Both the position numbers and the translations under genes were made by a program. 64,000 nt of DNA from Streptomyces albogriseolus (GTDB taxonomy: Bacteria; Actinomycetota; Actinomycetes; Streptomycetales; Streptomycetaceae): the NCBI GenBank assembly GCA_014650475.1, contig BMVA01000025.1, positions 30,451-94,450 on the forward strand, given 5' to 3'. Under the pieces are notes generated by a model. That model was not told the DNA's origin and did not search any database. It saw nothing but the letters and a program-made list of their open reading frames with translations. Below are positions 56,872-64,000 of the stretch, in pieces; position 1 is the first letter of the stretch, and the number at the start of each line of letters is the position of its first letter.

Positions 56872-58983
56872 GTGCTCACCGCACTCGCCCGGACGGCCAC
56901 CCGCCGTCCACCGACCGTGATGCTCCTGTGGGGGCTCTTCCTGCTGCTGGGCTTCGGCCTGGGGACGGGCGTCTTCGCGCGCCTCTCCGACAACGTGCCG
57001 GAAGTTCCCGGCACCGAGTCCGAGTCGGCCGCGCGGTACCTCGACGAGCTGGATCCGGCGGGGTCCTCGATCACCGGGGTGGTGGCGGGCACGCCCGTCG
57101 CGGACGCCGGTCTGCGCGCGGAGGTCGAGCGCGCCGTGGCCGACGTGCGGAAGGTCGCCGGGGTCGCCGCCGTGCCGGACCCGTACGCCACGCCCGGGAT
57201 GATCGCCGAGGACGGCCACGCGCTGATCGTCCCCGTCACCCTGGAGGGCGGCCTCGACGACGACGCGGAGGAGCGCACGCTCGACGCGGCGGCCGAGCGG
57301 ATCCGGGAGATCGACGCGCCCGACGTCCATGTGAGCGGAGGGCCGCTGCTGGGCCTGCAGATGGGCGAGCGGGCCGCGCAAGACGTGAAGAACGCCGAGT
57401 TGATCTCCCTGCCGGTGGTGCTGGCGCTGCTGCTGGTGGTGTTCGGCGGGCTGCGGTCGGCGCTGCTGCCGCTGGTCGTGGCGGTCAGCGGCATCGCGGG
57501 GGCGTTCCTGGCGCTGTTCCTGTTCAGCGAGGTCACCGACATCTCGGTGTACGCGATCCAGGTGACGACGATGCTCGGCCTCGGACTCGCCGTGGACTAC
57601 GCCCTGTTGATGCTGGTGCGGTTCCGTGAGGAGCGCCGGACCACGGAGGACGTCGTCGAGGCGGTGCACCGCACGGTGGCGGCGGCCGGGCGGACGGTGC
57701 TGTTCTCGGGACTGACCGTCGCCGTCAGCCTGACCGGGCTGCTGGTGTTCCCCAGCGTGTTCCTGCGCAGCATGGGTCTCGCGGTGGCGGCGGTCGTCGT
57801 CATCGACATGCTCGCCGCCCTGACGCTGCTGCCCGCGCTGCTGGCCCGGTTCGGCGGGCGTATCCCGCCGGCGAAGTCGCCCGGGAACGGCGAGGAGGAG
57901 GGCCGGTTCTTCGCCCGCGTCGCCCGCTTCGCCGCCCGGCGCAAGGTGGCCGTCCTCGCGGTGGTGGTGCCGGTGCTGCTGGTGCTGGCCCTGCCCGTGG
58001 CGGGGATGAGCATCGTCGTCGGGGACGCGCGGCAGCTTCCCGCGGACAGCGAGGCGCGACAGCTCCAGGACACCGTCGCCGCCCACTTCCCGCCGGGCAC
58101 CGGCGTCTCCCCCGTCGTGGTGGTCGCCAAGCCGGGCACGGACGCCGCGACCACCGACCGGATCCGGGCGCTGGCGCCGGGCGCCACGACGCGTGAACTG
58201 CCGGGCGGCGGTGCGGTGATCGAGATCCGGCCGCCCGGCGAGGCGGACGGCGCGGAGGCGACGGCGCTGGTGGAGCGGGTGCGGGAGATGCGCGGCGACG
58301 CGCCGGTCGAGGTGACCGGCACCGCGGCCCGTCTGGTCGACTTCCGGCAGATGCTCGCGGAACGGGCGCCGTGGGCGGCGCTGACCGTGCTGGCCGGCAT
58401 CGTGCTGCTGCTGTTCGCGTTCACCGGTTCGGTGCTGCTGCCGCTGCGCACCGTCGTCACCACGCTGCTCAGCCTGGCCGCCGCTCTGGGCGTGGTGGTG
58501 TGGGTCTTCCAGGACGGTCATCTCGCCGGGCTGCTGGGCGCGGAGGGCCTGGGCGCGCTGAGCCTCACCGCGCCGCCGCTGATCGTCGCGATCGCGTTCG
58601 GACTGGCCATGGACTACGAGCTGTTCATCCTGGCCCGGATGCGGGAGGCGCGGCTGCGCTCCGGCGACGACCGGGAGGCCGTGGTGACGGGGCTGAGCCG
58701 CTCGGGCCGGGTGGTCACCTGCGCGGCGCTGCTGCTGGCGGTGGTGTTCGCGGCGTTCATGACGGGCGGTTTCTCGCCCATCCTGCAGATCGGCCTGGGG
58801 CTCACGCTGGCCGTGCTGATCGACGCGACCGTCGTGCGCATGCTGCTGGTGCCGGCGACCATGGCGCTGCTCGGCCGCCACGCCTGGTGGGCCCCTGCCC
58901 CGCTGCGCCGCGTCCACGACCGGTTCGGTGTGCGGGAGGAGCAGACCGAACTCCCCCGGGAGAAGGTGCCGTCGGGCGTCTGA
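56872..58983 (+). CDS. MMPL-family transporter (RND superfamily)
   Basis: A 703-residue polytopic membrane protein with 11-12 helices in two halves, each led by an extracytoplasmic domain. Diagnostic segments are LGLAVDYALLMLVRFREE in the first half and FGLAMDYELFILARMREA in the second, the D-Y pairs of MMPL/HpnN transporters. The family exports lipids, siderophores or antibiotics; the Streptomyces members act on hydrophobic compounds. The GTG is preceded by GGGGAGGGA. It follows a two-component system by 171 bp; a perfect terminator hairpin follows. Confidence 0.92.
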   Translation: MLTALARTATRRPPTVMLLWGLFLLLGFGLGTGVFARLSDNVPEVPGTESESAARYLDELDPAGSSITGVVAGTPVADAGLRAEVERAVADVRKVAGVAAVPDPYATPGMIAEDGHALIVPVTLEGGLDDDAEERTLDAAAERIREIDAPDVHVSGGPLLGLQMGERAAQDVKNAELISLPVVLALLLVVFGGLRSALLPLVVAVSGIAGAFLALFLFSEVTDISVYAIQVTTMLGLGLAVDYALLMLVRFREERRTTEDVVEAVHRTVAAAGRTVLFSGLTVAVSLTGLLVFPSVFLRSMGLAVAAVVVIDMLAALTLLPALLARFGGRIPPAKSPGNGEEEGRFFARVARFAARRKVAVLAVVVPVLLVLALPVAGMSIVVGDARQLPADSEARQLQDTVAAHFPPGTGVSPVVVVAKPGTDAATTDRIRALAPGATTRELPGGGAVIEIRPPGEADGAEATALVERVREMRGDAPVEVTGTAARLVDFRQMLAERAPWAALTVLAGIVLLLFAFTGSVLLPLRTVVTTLLSLAAALGVVVWVFQDGHLAGLLGAEGLGALSLTAPPLIVAIAFGLAMDYELFILARMREARLRSGDDREAVVTGLSRSGRVVTCAALLLAVVFAAFMTGGFSPILQIGLGLTLAVLIDATVVRMLLVPATMALLGRHAWWAPAPLRRVHDRFGVREEQTELPREKVPSGV

Positions 58984-59000
58984 CCCCGCCCGCCCCTGCC

Positions 59001-59032
59001 GCGGTGCCCGGGGTTCCGGCCCCGGGCACCGC
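59001..59032 (+). terminator. Terminator after MMPL gene
   Basis: Perfect 13-bp stem (59001-59013 with 59020-59032) around a 6-nt loop, 17 bp after the MMPL stop. Confidence 0.7.
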
Positions 59033-59164
59033 GCCCGTGTGCGCACACCCCGGCCCGGTTTCCCCGGTTCGCGCCCATTCGAGAGGTGAACTCCCGTGCG
59101 GGGGAGAGACTTTCACGGTTACACCTCTTGACCCCGAAGGGGCTCCGGAGCACATTGGCGGGAC

Positions 59165-59182
59165 CGTGAGAGCGCTCTCACG
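59165..59182. promoter_or_regulatory. 18-bp perfect palindrome, LacI-type operator of the GH16 gene
   Basis: Two 9-bp arms (CGTGAGAGC and its complement) with core GAGAGCGCTCTC, 62 bp before the GH16 start. The same 12-bp core is in the palindrome at 8721-8742 upstream of the LacI gene at 7628-8668. Confidence 0.7.
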
Positions 59183-59244
59183 CGATGTTCCGGGCTCTCA
59201 GGGCCTGTCCGCACAACCATCAGCACCGAGAGGTCTTCCCCCAC

Positions 59245-60210
59245 ATGAACGACACCTCCGGCACCCCCCGATCCCCCCACGCACGGCGGCGGCTGAGGCG
59301 CACGCTCGTCGCCCTCGCGGGCGCACTGGCGCTCGGGGCGGGCGCCCTCACCCTCACCGGCCCCACCGCCAGCGCCTCCGTGCCGCCCCCGCCGTCGGGC
59401 TGGACCCAGGTCTTCGCCGACGACTTCGACGGCCCCGAGGGCAGCGGCGTCGACACCGGCGACTGGCGGTACGCCACCGGCACCGGCTACCCCGGCGGCC
59501 CCTCCAACTGGGGCACCGGCGAGATCGAGACGATGACGTCGAACCCGGAGAACGTCTCCCTCGACGGCAACGGCAACCTGCGCATCACCCCGCGGCGCGA
59601 CGGCGCCGGCAACTGGACGTCGGGGCGCATCGAGACCGCCCGCGACGACTTCCAGCCCCCGGCCGGCGGCACGCTGCGGGTCGAGGCCCGCATCCAGGTC
59701 CCGAACGTCACCGGCGACGCGGCCAAGGGCTACTGGCCCGCGTTCTGGATGCTCGGCGCCCCGTACCGGGGCGACTACTGGAACTGGCCCGCCGTCGGCG
59801 AGCTGGACATCATGGAGAACACCCAGGGCATGAACACGGTGTTCGCCACGATGCACTGCGGCACCTCGCCGGGCGGCCCGTGCAACGAGACCAGCGGCAT
59901 CGGCGGCCAGACCACCTGCCAGGGCACGACCTGTCAGGCCGGCTTCCACACCTACCGGATGGAGTGGGACCGCTCGTCGGACGTGGAGGAGATCCGCTTC
60001 TCCCTCGACGACCACACCTTCCACACCGTCCGGGAGAACCAGGTCGACGCGACGACCTGGTCGAACGCCACCGACCACGGCTTCTTCGTCATCCTCAACG
60101 TGGCGATGGGCGGCGGCTTCCCCGACGCGTTCGGCGGCGGCCCCGACGCGGGCACCCAGCCCGGCCACTCGATGCTCGTCGACTACGTGCAGGTGCTCAC
60201 CGCCTCCTGA
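59245..60210 (+). CDS. Secreted GH16 endo-beta-1,3-glucanase (laminarinase-like)
   Basis: A 321-residue secreted enzyme. Signal peptide with Arg-rich n-region (RRRLRR, a possible Tat signal) and h-region to about residue 46 (TASA). The jelly-roll domain carries the catalytic ELDIME motif: nucleophile Glu186, Asp188 and acid/base Glu191. YWPAFWML and the CNETS block are family features. GAGAGG precedes the ATG; an upstream reading from 59185 was rejected. A LacI-type palindrome upstream and a strong terminator downstream make a self-contained induced transcription unit. Beta-1,3-glucan of fungi or algae is the likely substrate. Confidence 0.92.
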   Translation: MNDTSGTPRSPHARRRLRRTLVALAGALALGAGALTLTGPTASASVPPPPSGWTQVFADDFDGPEGSGVDTGDWRYATGTGYPGGPSNWGTGEIETMTSNPENVSLDGNGNLRITPRRDGAGNWTSGRIETARDDFQPPAGGTLRVEARIQVPNVTGDAAKGYWPAFWMLGAPYRGDYWNWPAVGELDIMENTQGMNTVFATMHCGTSPGGPCNETSGIGGQTTCQGTTCQAGFHTYRMEWDRSSDVEEIRFSLDDHTFHTVRENQVDATTWSNATDHGFFVILNVAMGGGFPDAFGGGPDAGTQPGHSMLVDYVQVLTAS

Positions 60211-60251
60211 CCCGCCTGTCCCACCCCCCACACCCGGCCCTCCCGGCCGGT

Positions 60252-60288
60252 GACGAGGGCCCCGCGCACCCCGCGCGGGGCCCTCGTC
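60252..60288 (+). terminator. Strong terminator after GH16 gene
   Basis: Perfect 16-bp stem (60252-60267 with 60273-60288), 5-nt loop, 42 bp after the GH16 stop. Confidence 0.8.
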
Positions 60289-61179
60289 GGCGTACCGGCC
60301 CCGTCGTTCAGCGGCGTTCCGCGCGGAACGCCCGCCGCGTCCGGGAAGCCGACCGCGGTGACGCGGTGGCGGGTGGCGAAGCCCCGCTCCACGAGCCGCA
60401 GCAGGGACGCGGTCGACGCGTGGCGCGGCACGGCCGTGTGCAGGCTCGGCGGCAGGGTGACGGCGTGCTCGTGCCAACGACGCAGAGACGGCAGGACGCG
60501 GGGCGGAGCGCGGCGAGCCGGGGCGGTCCGGGCCGGGCTGCATGGCGAGGACGGTTCCGCGGTACCCGGCGTCCCGGGCCCCGCGGACGCTCCGCTCGAC
60601 CGGGAAGGGAAAGGTGTTGATGCCGCTGCCGTCGCCCCCGTCCGCCGTCCGGGCGCCGCCGTCACCCCCTTGGGGGAATCCGCCTGCCATGTCTCCGGTG
60701 TCCGTCCCGCCGCGACCGCGGGCCCGCACACCGGAACCTCATCGCGCATCGCGAATAAGTCAGACTTTTACTTGTGAACGTGCCGCAGAGTTCCTCCAGT
60801 CCGGACCGAGGGTCACGTGGAGACGAGCACCGCACGGCGGACCGGCGCGGCCGTCCGGCGGGAATCGGCGGACGCCGGTCGCGGTTGACGCGAGCGCGAG
60901 AAAGAAGACGATCAGCGTGATCCGCACGATATACGAAGAAGTGTTCGATACGTCCGGCGCGTCCGGAGCCCGCGCCCAGCCGCCCCCGCGGGCGTGCACC
61001 GGGGTGAAGGACCTTGCGGACGAGGACACCCTGTATGGGGAGGACCGCTCCGCGACGGCCGGGAGCGCGTACGGCGAGGTGGCACGGCAGCCGGGGAACC
61101 CGGGCAGGGCGAGGTTCGTGGACGCCGGGCCGTGGCCGCGCCAGGCGGCGGCGTCCGACAGCGAGGGAGTTGACGCGGA
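60289..61179. other. 0.9-kb stretch without an intact recognisable gene
   Basis: No frame here shows a full-length, family-like protein. On the minus strand two frames hold coding-like fragments (GINTFPFPVERSVRGARDAG near 60600; SLRRWHEHAVTLPPSLHTAV near 60460) that would need a frameshift to join, possibly a decayed gene I cannot name. The part after 60770 is somewhat AT-richer and should contain the zwf promoter, including CGAA-N6-TTCG at about 60935-60948. In other streptomycetes tkt and tal genes commonly precede this zwf; neither is visible here. Confidence 0.4.
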
Positions 61180-62796
61180 ATGACCGACGAGACCACCGAA
61201 CCGGCGGTGGACGCCCCTGAGGCGGCGCAGGAGGAGCGGGCGGACGCCCTCACCGCCCTCACCGCGCCCCCGCCCGGCTGGGCCAACCCGCTGCGCGACC
61301 CGCGGGACCGCCGGCTCCCCCGGATCGCGGGCCCGTCCGGTCTGGTCATCTTCGGGGTGACCGGTGACCTGTCCCGCAGGAAGCTGATGCCGGCCGTGTA
61401 CGACCTCGCCAACCGGGGGCTGCTGCCGCCGGGCTTCTCGCTGGTGGGCTTCGCCCGTCGCGACTGGGAGGACCAGGACTTCGCCGAGGTGGTGCACGAG
61501 GCGGTCAAGGAGCACGCGCGCACGCCCTTCCGTGAGGAGGTCTGGCAGCAGCTGTCGGAGGGCATGCGGTTCGTGCCCGGCGACTTCGACGACGACCACG
61601 CCTTCGACCAGCTGCGCAAGGCCGTCGACGAGCTGGACGCCTCCCGGGGCACGAGCGGCAACCACGCCTTCTACCTCTCCGTGCCGCCGAAGTTCTTCCC
61701 GAAGGTGGTGCAGCAGCTCAAGAAGCACGGCCTCGCGGACGCGTCCGAGGGATCCTGGCGCCGTGCGGTCATCGAGAAGCCGTTCGGGCACGACCTGCGG
61801 TCCGCGCAGGAGCTCAACGCGATCGTGCACGAGGTGTTCGACCCGGAGCAGGTCTTCCGGATCGACCACTACCTGGGCAAGGAGACCGTCCAGAACATCC
61901 TGGCGCTGCGCTTCGCCAACCAGCTGTTCGAGCCCATCTGGAACCGCTCCTTCGTCGACCATGTGCAGATCACCATGGCCGAGGACATCGGCATCGGCGG
62001 CCGGGCCGGCTACTACGACGGCATCGGCGCCGCCCGCGACGTCATCCAGAACCACCTCCTCCAGCTCATGGCGCTCACCGCGATGGAGGAACCGGCCTCC
62101 TTCGACGCGGCGTCGCTGCTCACCGAGAAGCTGAAGGTGTTCCGTGCCGTGCGGCTCCCCGAGGACCTGGGGCGGCACACGGTGCGCGGCCAGTACGCGG
62201 CCGCCTGGCAGGGCGGCGCGAAGGTGCGCGGCTACCTCGAGGAGGACGGCATCGACCCGTCCTCGACCACCGACACCTACGCGGCGATCAAGCTCGGGGT
62301 GGACAACCGCCGCTGGGCGGGCGTGCCGTTCTACCTGCGCACCGGCAAGCGGCTCGGCCGCCGGGTCACCGAGATCGCCGTCGTCTTCCAGCGGGCGCCG
62401 CACTCCCCCTTCGACACCTCCGCCACCGAGGAGCTCGGCCAGAACGCCGTCGTGATCCGTGTCCAGCCGGACGAGGGCATGACGGTGCGGTTCGGCTCCA
62501 AGGTGCCCGGGACCTCCATGGAGCTGCGGGACGTGACGATGGACTTCGCCTACGGCGAGTCGTTCACCGAGTCCAGCCCGGAGGCCTACGAACGGCTCAT
62601 CCTGGACGTCCTCCTGGGGGACGCCAACCTGTTCCCCCGTCACCAGGAAGTGGAAGAGTCCTGGAAGATCCTCGATCCGATCGAGGAGTACTGGGCGTCG
62701 CACGGCACGCCTGCGCAGTACACATCGGGCAGCTGGGGACCCGCGGAAGCCGACGAGATGCTCGCACGAGACGGACGGAGCTGGCGCAGGCCATGA
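61180..62796 (+). CDS. zwf: Glucose-6-phosphate 1-dehydrogenase
   Basis: A 538-residue enzyme of the oxidative pentose-phosphate pathway, converting glucose 6-phosphate to 6-phosphogluconolactone with NADP. Coenzyme motif [10 protein letters not shown] (59-68) and active-site RIDHYLGK (227-234) are intact; an N-terminal acidic extension of about 45 residues is common in actinobacteria. The ATG is behind GAGGGAG. It overlaps opcA by 4 bp (ATGA). Confidence 0.97.
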   Translation: MTDETTEPAVDAPEAAQEERADALTALTAPPPGWANPLRDPRDRRLPRIAGPSGLVIFGVTGDLSRRKLMPAVYDLANRGLLPPGFSLVGFARRDWEDQDFAEVVHEAVKEHARTPFREEVWQQLSEGMRFVPGDFDDDHAFDQLRKAVDELDASRGTSGNHAFYLSVPPKFFPKVVQQLKKHGLADASEGSWRRAVIEKPFGHDLRSAQELNAIVHEVFDPEQVFRIDHYLGKETVQNILALRFANQLFEPIWNRSFVDHVQITMAEDIGIGGRAGYYDGIGAARDVIQNHLLQLMALTAMEEPASFDAASLLTEKLKVFRAVRLPEDLGRHTVRGQYAAAWQGGAKVRGYLEEDGIDPSSTTDTYAAIKLGVDNRRWAGVPFYLRTGKRLGRRVTEIAVVFQRAPHSPFDTSATEELGQNAVVIRVQPDEGMTVRFGSKVPGTSMELRDVTMDFAYGESFTESSPEAYERLILDVLLGDANLFPRHQEVEESWKILDPIEEYWASHGTPAQYTSGSWGPAEADEMLARDGRSWRRP

Positions 62797-63728
62797 AGAT
62801 CGATCTGACCGACACCACGGCAAGCAACATCAACAAGGCGCTGGTGCGGGGCCGCCGCGCCATCGGCACCCCTGCCGTGGGCATGGTCCTGACGATGGTG
62901 ATCGTCACGGACGAGGAGAACGCCTACGACGCCATCAAGGCGGCCGAGGAGGCCTCGCACGAGCACCCCTCGCGCACCCTGGTCGTCATCAAGCGGCACG
63001 CCCGCAACCCGCGCGAGCGCACCCGCTCCCGGCTCGACGCCGAGGTACGGGTGGGGTCGGAGGCCGGCACCGGCGAGACGGTGGTGCTGCGCACCTACGG
63101 CGAGGTGTCCGAACACGCCGACTCGGTGGTGCTGCCGCTGCTGCTGCCCGACGCACCCGTGGTGGTGTGGTGGCCGACCGACGCGCCCGAGAACCCCTCC
63201 CGGGACCCGCTCGGCGCGCTCGGCCAGCGCCGGATCACCGACCTGTACGCGGCGGAGGACCCGATGGCGGTCCTGCGCGCCCGGGAGCGCGCCTACGCGC
63301 CCGGCGACACCGACCTGGCCTGGACCCGGCTGACCCTGTGGCGCTCCATGCTGGCCGCCGCCCTGGACCAGGCCCGGACCCCCGTCACGTCGGCGACCGT
63401 CGAGGCCGAGACGGAGAACCCGGCCGCGGAACTGCTGGCGCGCTGGCTGGAGGCCCGGCTGCGGGTCCCCGTCGACCGGGTGGTGACCGCGGGCCCCGCG
63501 GTCACCGCGGTCCGGCTGGGCACCGAGGACGGCGAGATCGTGATCGACCGCCCCGAGGGCCCCCTGGCCACGCTCACCCTGCCCGGCCAGCCCCCGCGCC
63601 GGCTGGCCCTGAAGGTCCGCTCCACCGCCGAGCTCATCGCCGAGGAGCTCCGGCGCCTCGACGCGGACGAGATGTACGCCGTCGCCCTGCGCGGCGAGGC
63701 CCCCGAGGAGACTCCCGCCCATGTCTGA
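62793..63728 (+). CDS. opcA: Glucose-6-phosphate dehydrogenase assembly protein OpcA
   Basis: A 311-residue protein starting [17 protein letters not shown], with [14 protein letters not shown] and [11 protein letters not shown] blocks typical of actinobacterial OpcA, which activates or assembles G6PDH and is redox-sensitive in some species. It overlaps zwf by 4 bp and pgi by 8 bp. Confidence 0.96.
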   Translation: MKIDLTDTTASNINKALVRGRRAIGTPAVGMVLTMVIVTDEENAYDAIKAAEEASHEHPSRTLVVIKRHARNPRERTRSRLDAEVRVGSEAGTGETVVLRTYGEVSEHADSVVLPLLLPDAPVVVWWPTDAPENPSRDPLGALGQRRITDLYAAEDPMAVLRARERAYAPGDTDLAWTRLTLWRSMLAAALDQARTPVTSATVEAETENPAAELLARWLEARLRVPVDRVVTAGPAVTAVRLGTEDGEIVIDRPEGPLATLTLPGQPPRRLALKVRSTAELIAEELRRLDADEMYAVALRGEAPEETPAHV

Positions 63729-64000
63729 CGTCCCCGCACCGGCCCGCCGCCCCGAGTGGGACGCCCTGGAGCAGCACCGCGCGCAGGGGCTGCCGGGCCT
63801 GCGCGACCTGTTCGCCGACGACCCGTCCCGCGCCGAGCGGTACGTCGTGTACGTCGGCGACCTGCGGATCGACTACTCCAAGCATCTGGTCACCGACGAG
63901 ACGCTGCGGCTGTTGCGTGAACTGGCGGCGGCCATGGACGTGTTCGGGTTGCGGGACGCGATGTTCCGCGGGGAGCGGATCAACACCACCGAGGACCGGG
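63721..64000 (+). CDS. pgi: Glucose-6-phosphate isomerase, 5' part (cut by window end)
   Basis: The first 93 codons only. The N-terminus (GLPGLRDLFADDPSRAERY, then LRIDYSKHLVTDETLRLL and FRGERINTTEDR) matches phosphoglucose isomerase, which interconverts glucose 6-phosphate and fructose 6-phosphate. The ATG at 63721 overlaps the opcA stop by 8 bp; the frame is open to the window end. It belongs to the zwf-opcA-pgi operon. Confidence 0.9.
   Translation, partial: MSDVPAPARRPEWDALEQHRAQGLPGLRDLFADDPSRAERYVVYVGDLRIDYSKHLVTDETLRLLRELAAAMDVFGLRDAMFRGERINTTEDR

Noticed and set aside
60183-60749. Minus-strand ORF in the gap before zwf
   Set aside because: It reads through the GH16 terminator hairpin and into the GH16 gene end; only short fragments look protein-like and would need frameshifts.

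Overview
The window is high-G+C actinobacterial chromosome with the gene style of Streptomyces: strong G/C third positions, frequent GTG starts, 4-bp stop/start overlaps, WhiB and Rrf2 regulators, a two-domain small laccase (SLAC), a DUF2510 protein, OpcA beside zwf, and Streptomyces-type dispersed intergenic repeats. Gene order resembles, from memory, the S. coelicolor stretch from about SCO6720 down to SCO6659 (laccase, DNA ligase, pca region, zwf-opcA-pgi), with accessory clusters inserted and at least one deletion. No rRNA, tRNA, CRISPR array or insertion sequence was seen.

Region by region. 1-4.3 kb: an antibiotic-resistance-like pair (ABC-F ATPase and short UvrA/DrrC-like protein) behind a good promoter and an attenuator-like leader. 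4.4-8.7 kb: dimethylargininase, acyl-ACP desaturase behind a triple tandem operator, WhiB-like protein, VOC protein, LacI regulator. 8.7-14.7 kb: secreted oxidative module with SLAC laccase, a ThuA/PQQ-type sugar dehydrogenase fusion, and a cupredoxin/Ig-like/DUF1080 fusion. 14.7-17 kb: LigD-type polymerase domain divergent from an ATP-dependent DNA ligase. 17-24.7 kb: zinc alcohol dehydrogenase, DUF3048 lipoprotein, a deletion scar interpreted as the remains of a pca (protocatechuate) operon, a LAL-type ATPase without an HTH, and a repeat-rich DUF2510 membrane protein.

24.8-27.6 kb: TetR repressor divergent from a PAP2 phosphatase and a DMT transporter, with six operator-like units at exact 16-bp spacing between them. 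27.8-34.5 kb: an organosulfur acquisition cluster in two units (winged-helix regulator, SfnB-like monooxygenase, TauE exporter, Rrf2; then SsuABC). Each unit starts with a cysteine-containing leader peptide and shares the same two candidate operators. 34.5-42.7 kb: alpha-glucan utilisation (GH87 glucanase, GH13 glucosidase, sugar ABC importer, LacI). 42.7-48.1 kb: six-gene hydroxyproline catabolic operon with GntR control. 48.2-50.7 kb: MmyB-like ligand-binding protein, XRE regulator and an ImmA/IrrE-like peptidase carrying the only TTA (bldA) codon I found in a gene.

50.8-64 kb: metallophosphoesterase, ATP-grasp enzyme, GH4 glycosidase, two-component system with an MMPL transporter, GH16 beta-glucanase under a LacI-type palindrome, about 0.97 kb without a recognisable intact gene, and the zwf-opcA-pgi operon (pgi cut by the window end). 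The main themes are carbohydrate scavenging (GH87, GH13, GH4, GH16, sugar oxidation), sulfur and amino-acid scavenging, NADPH supply, and dense local regulation.
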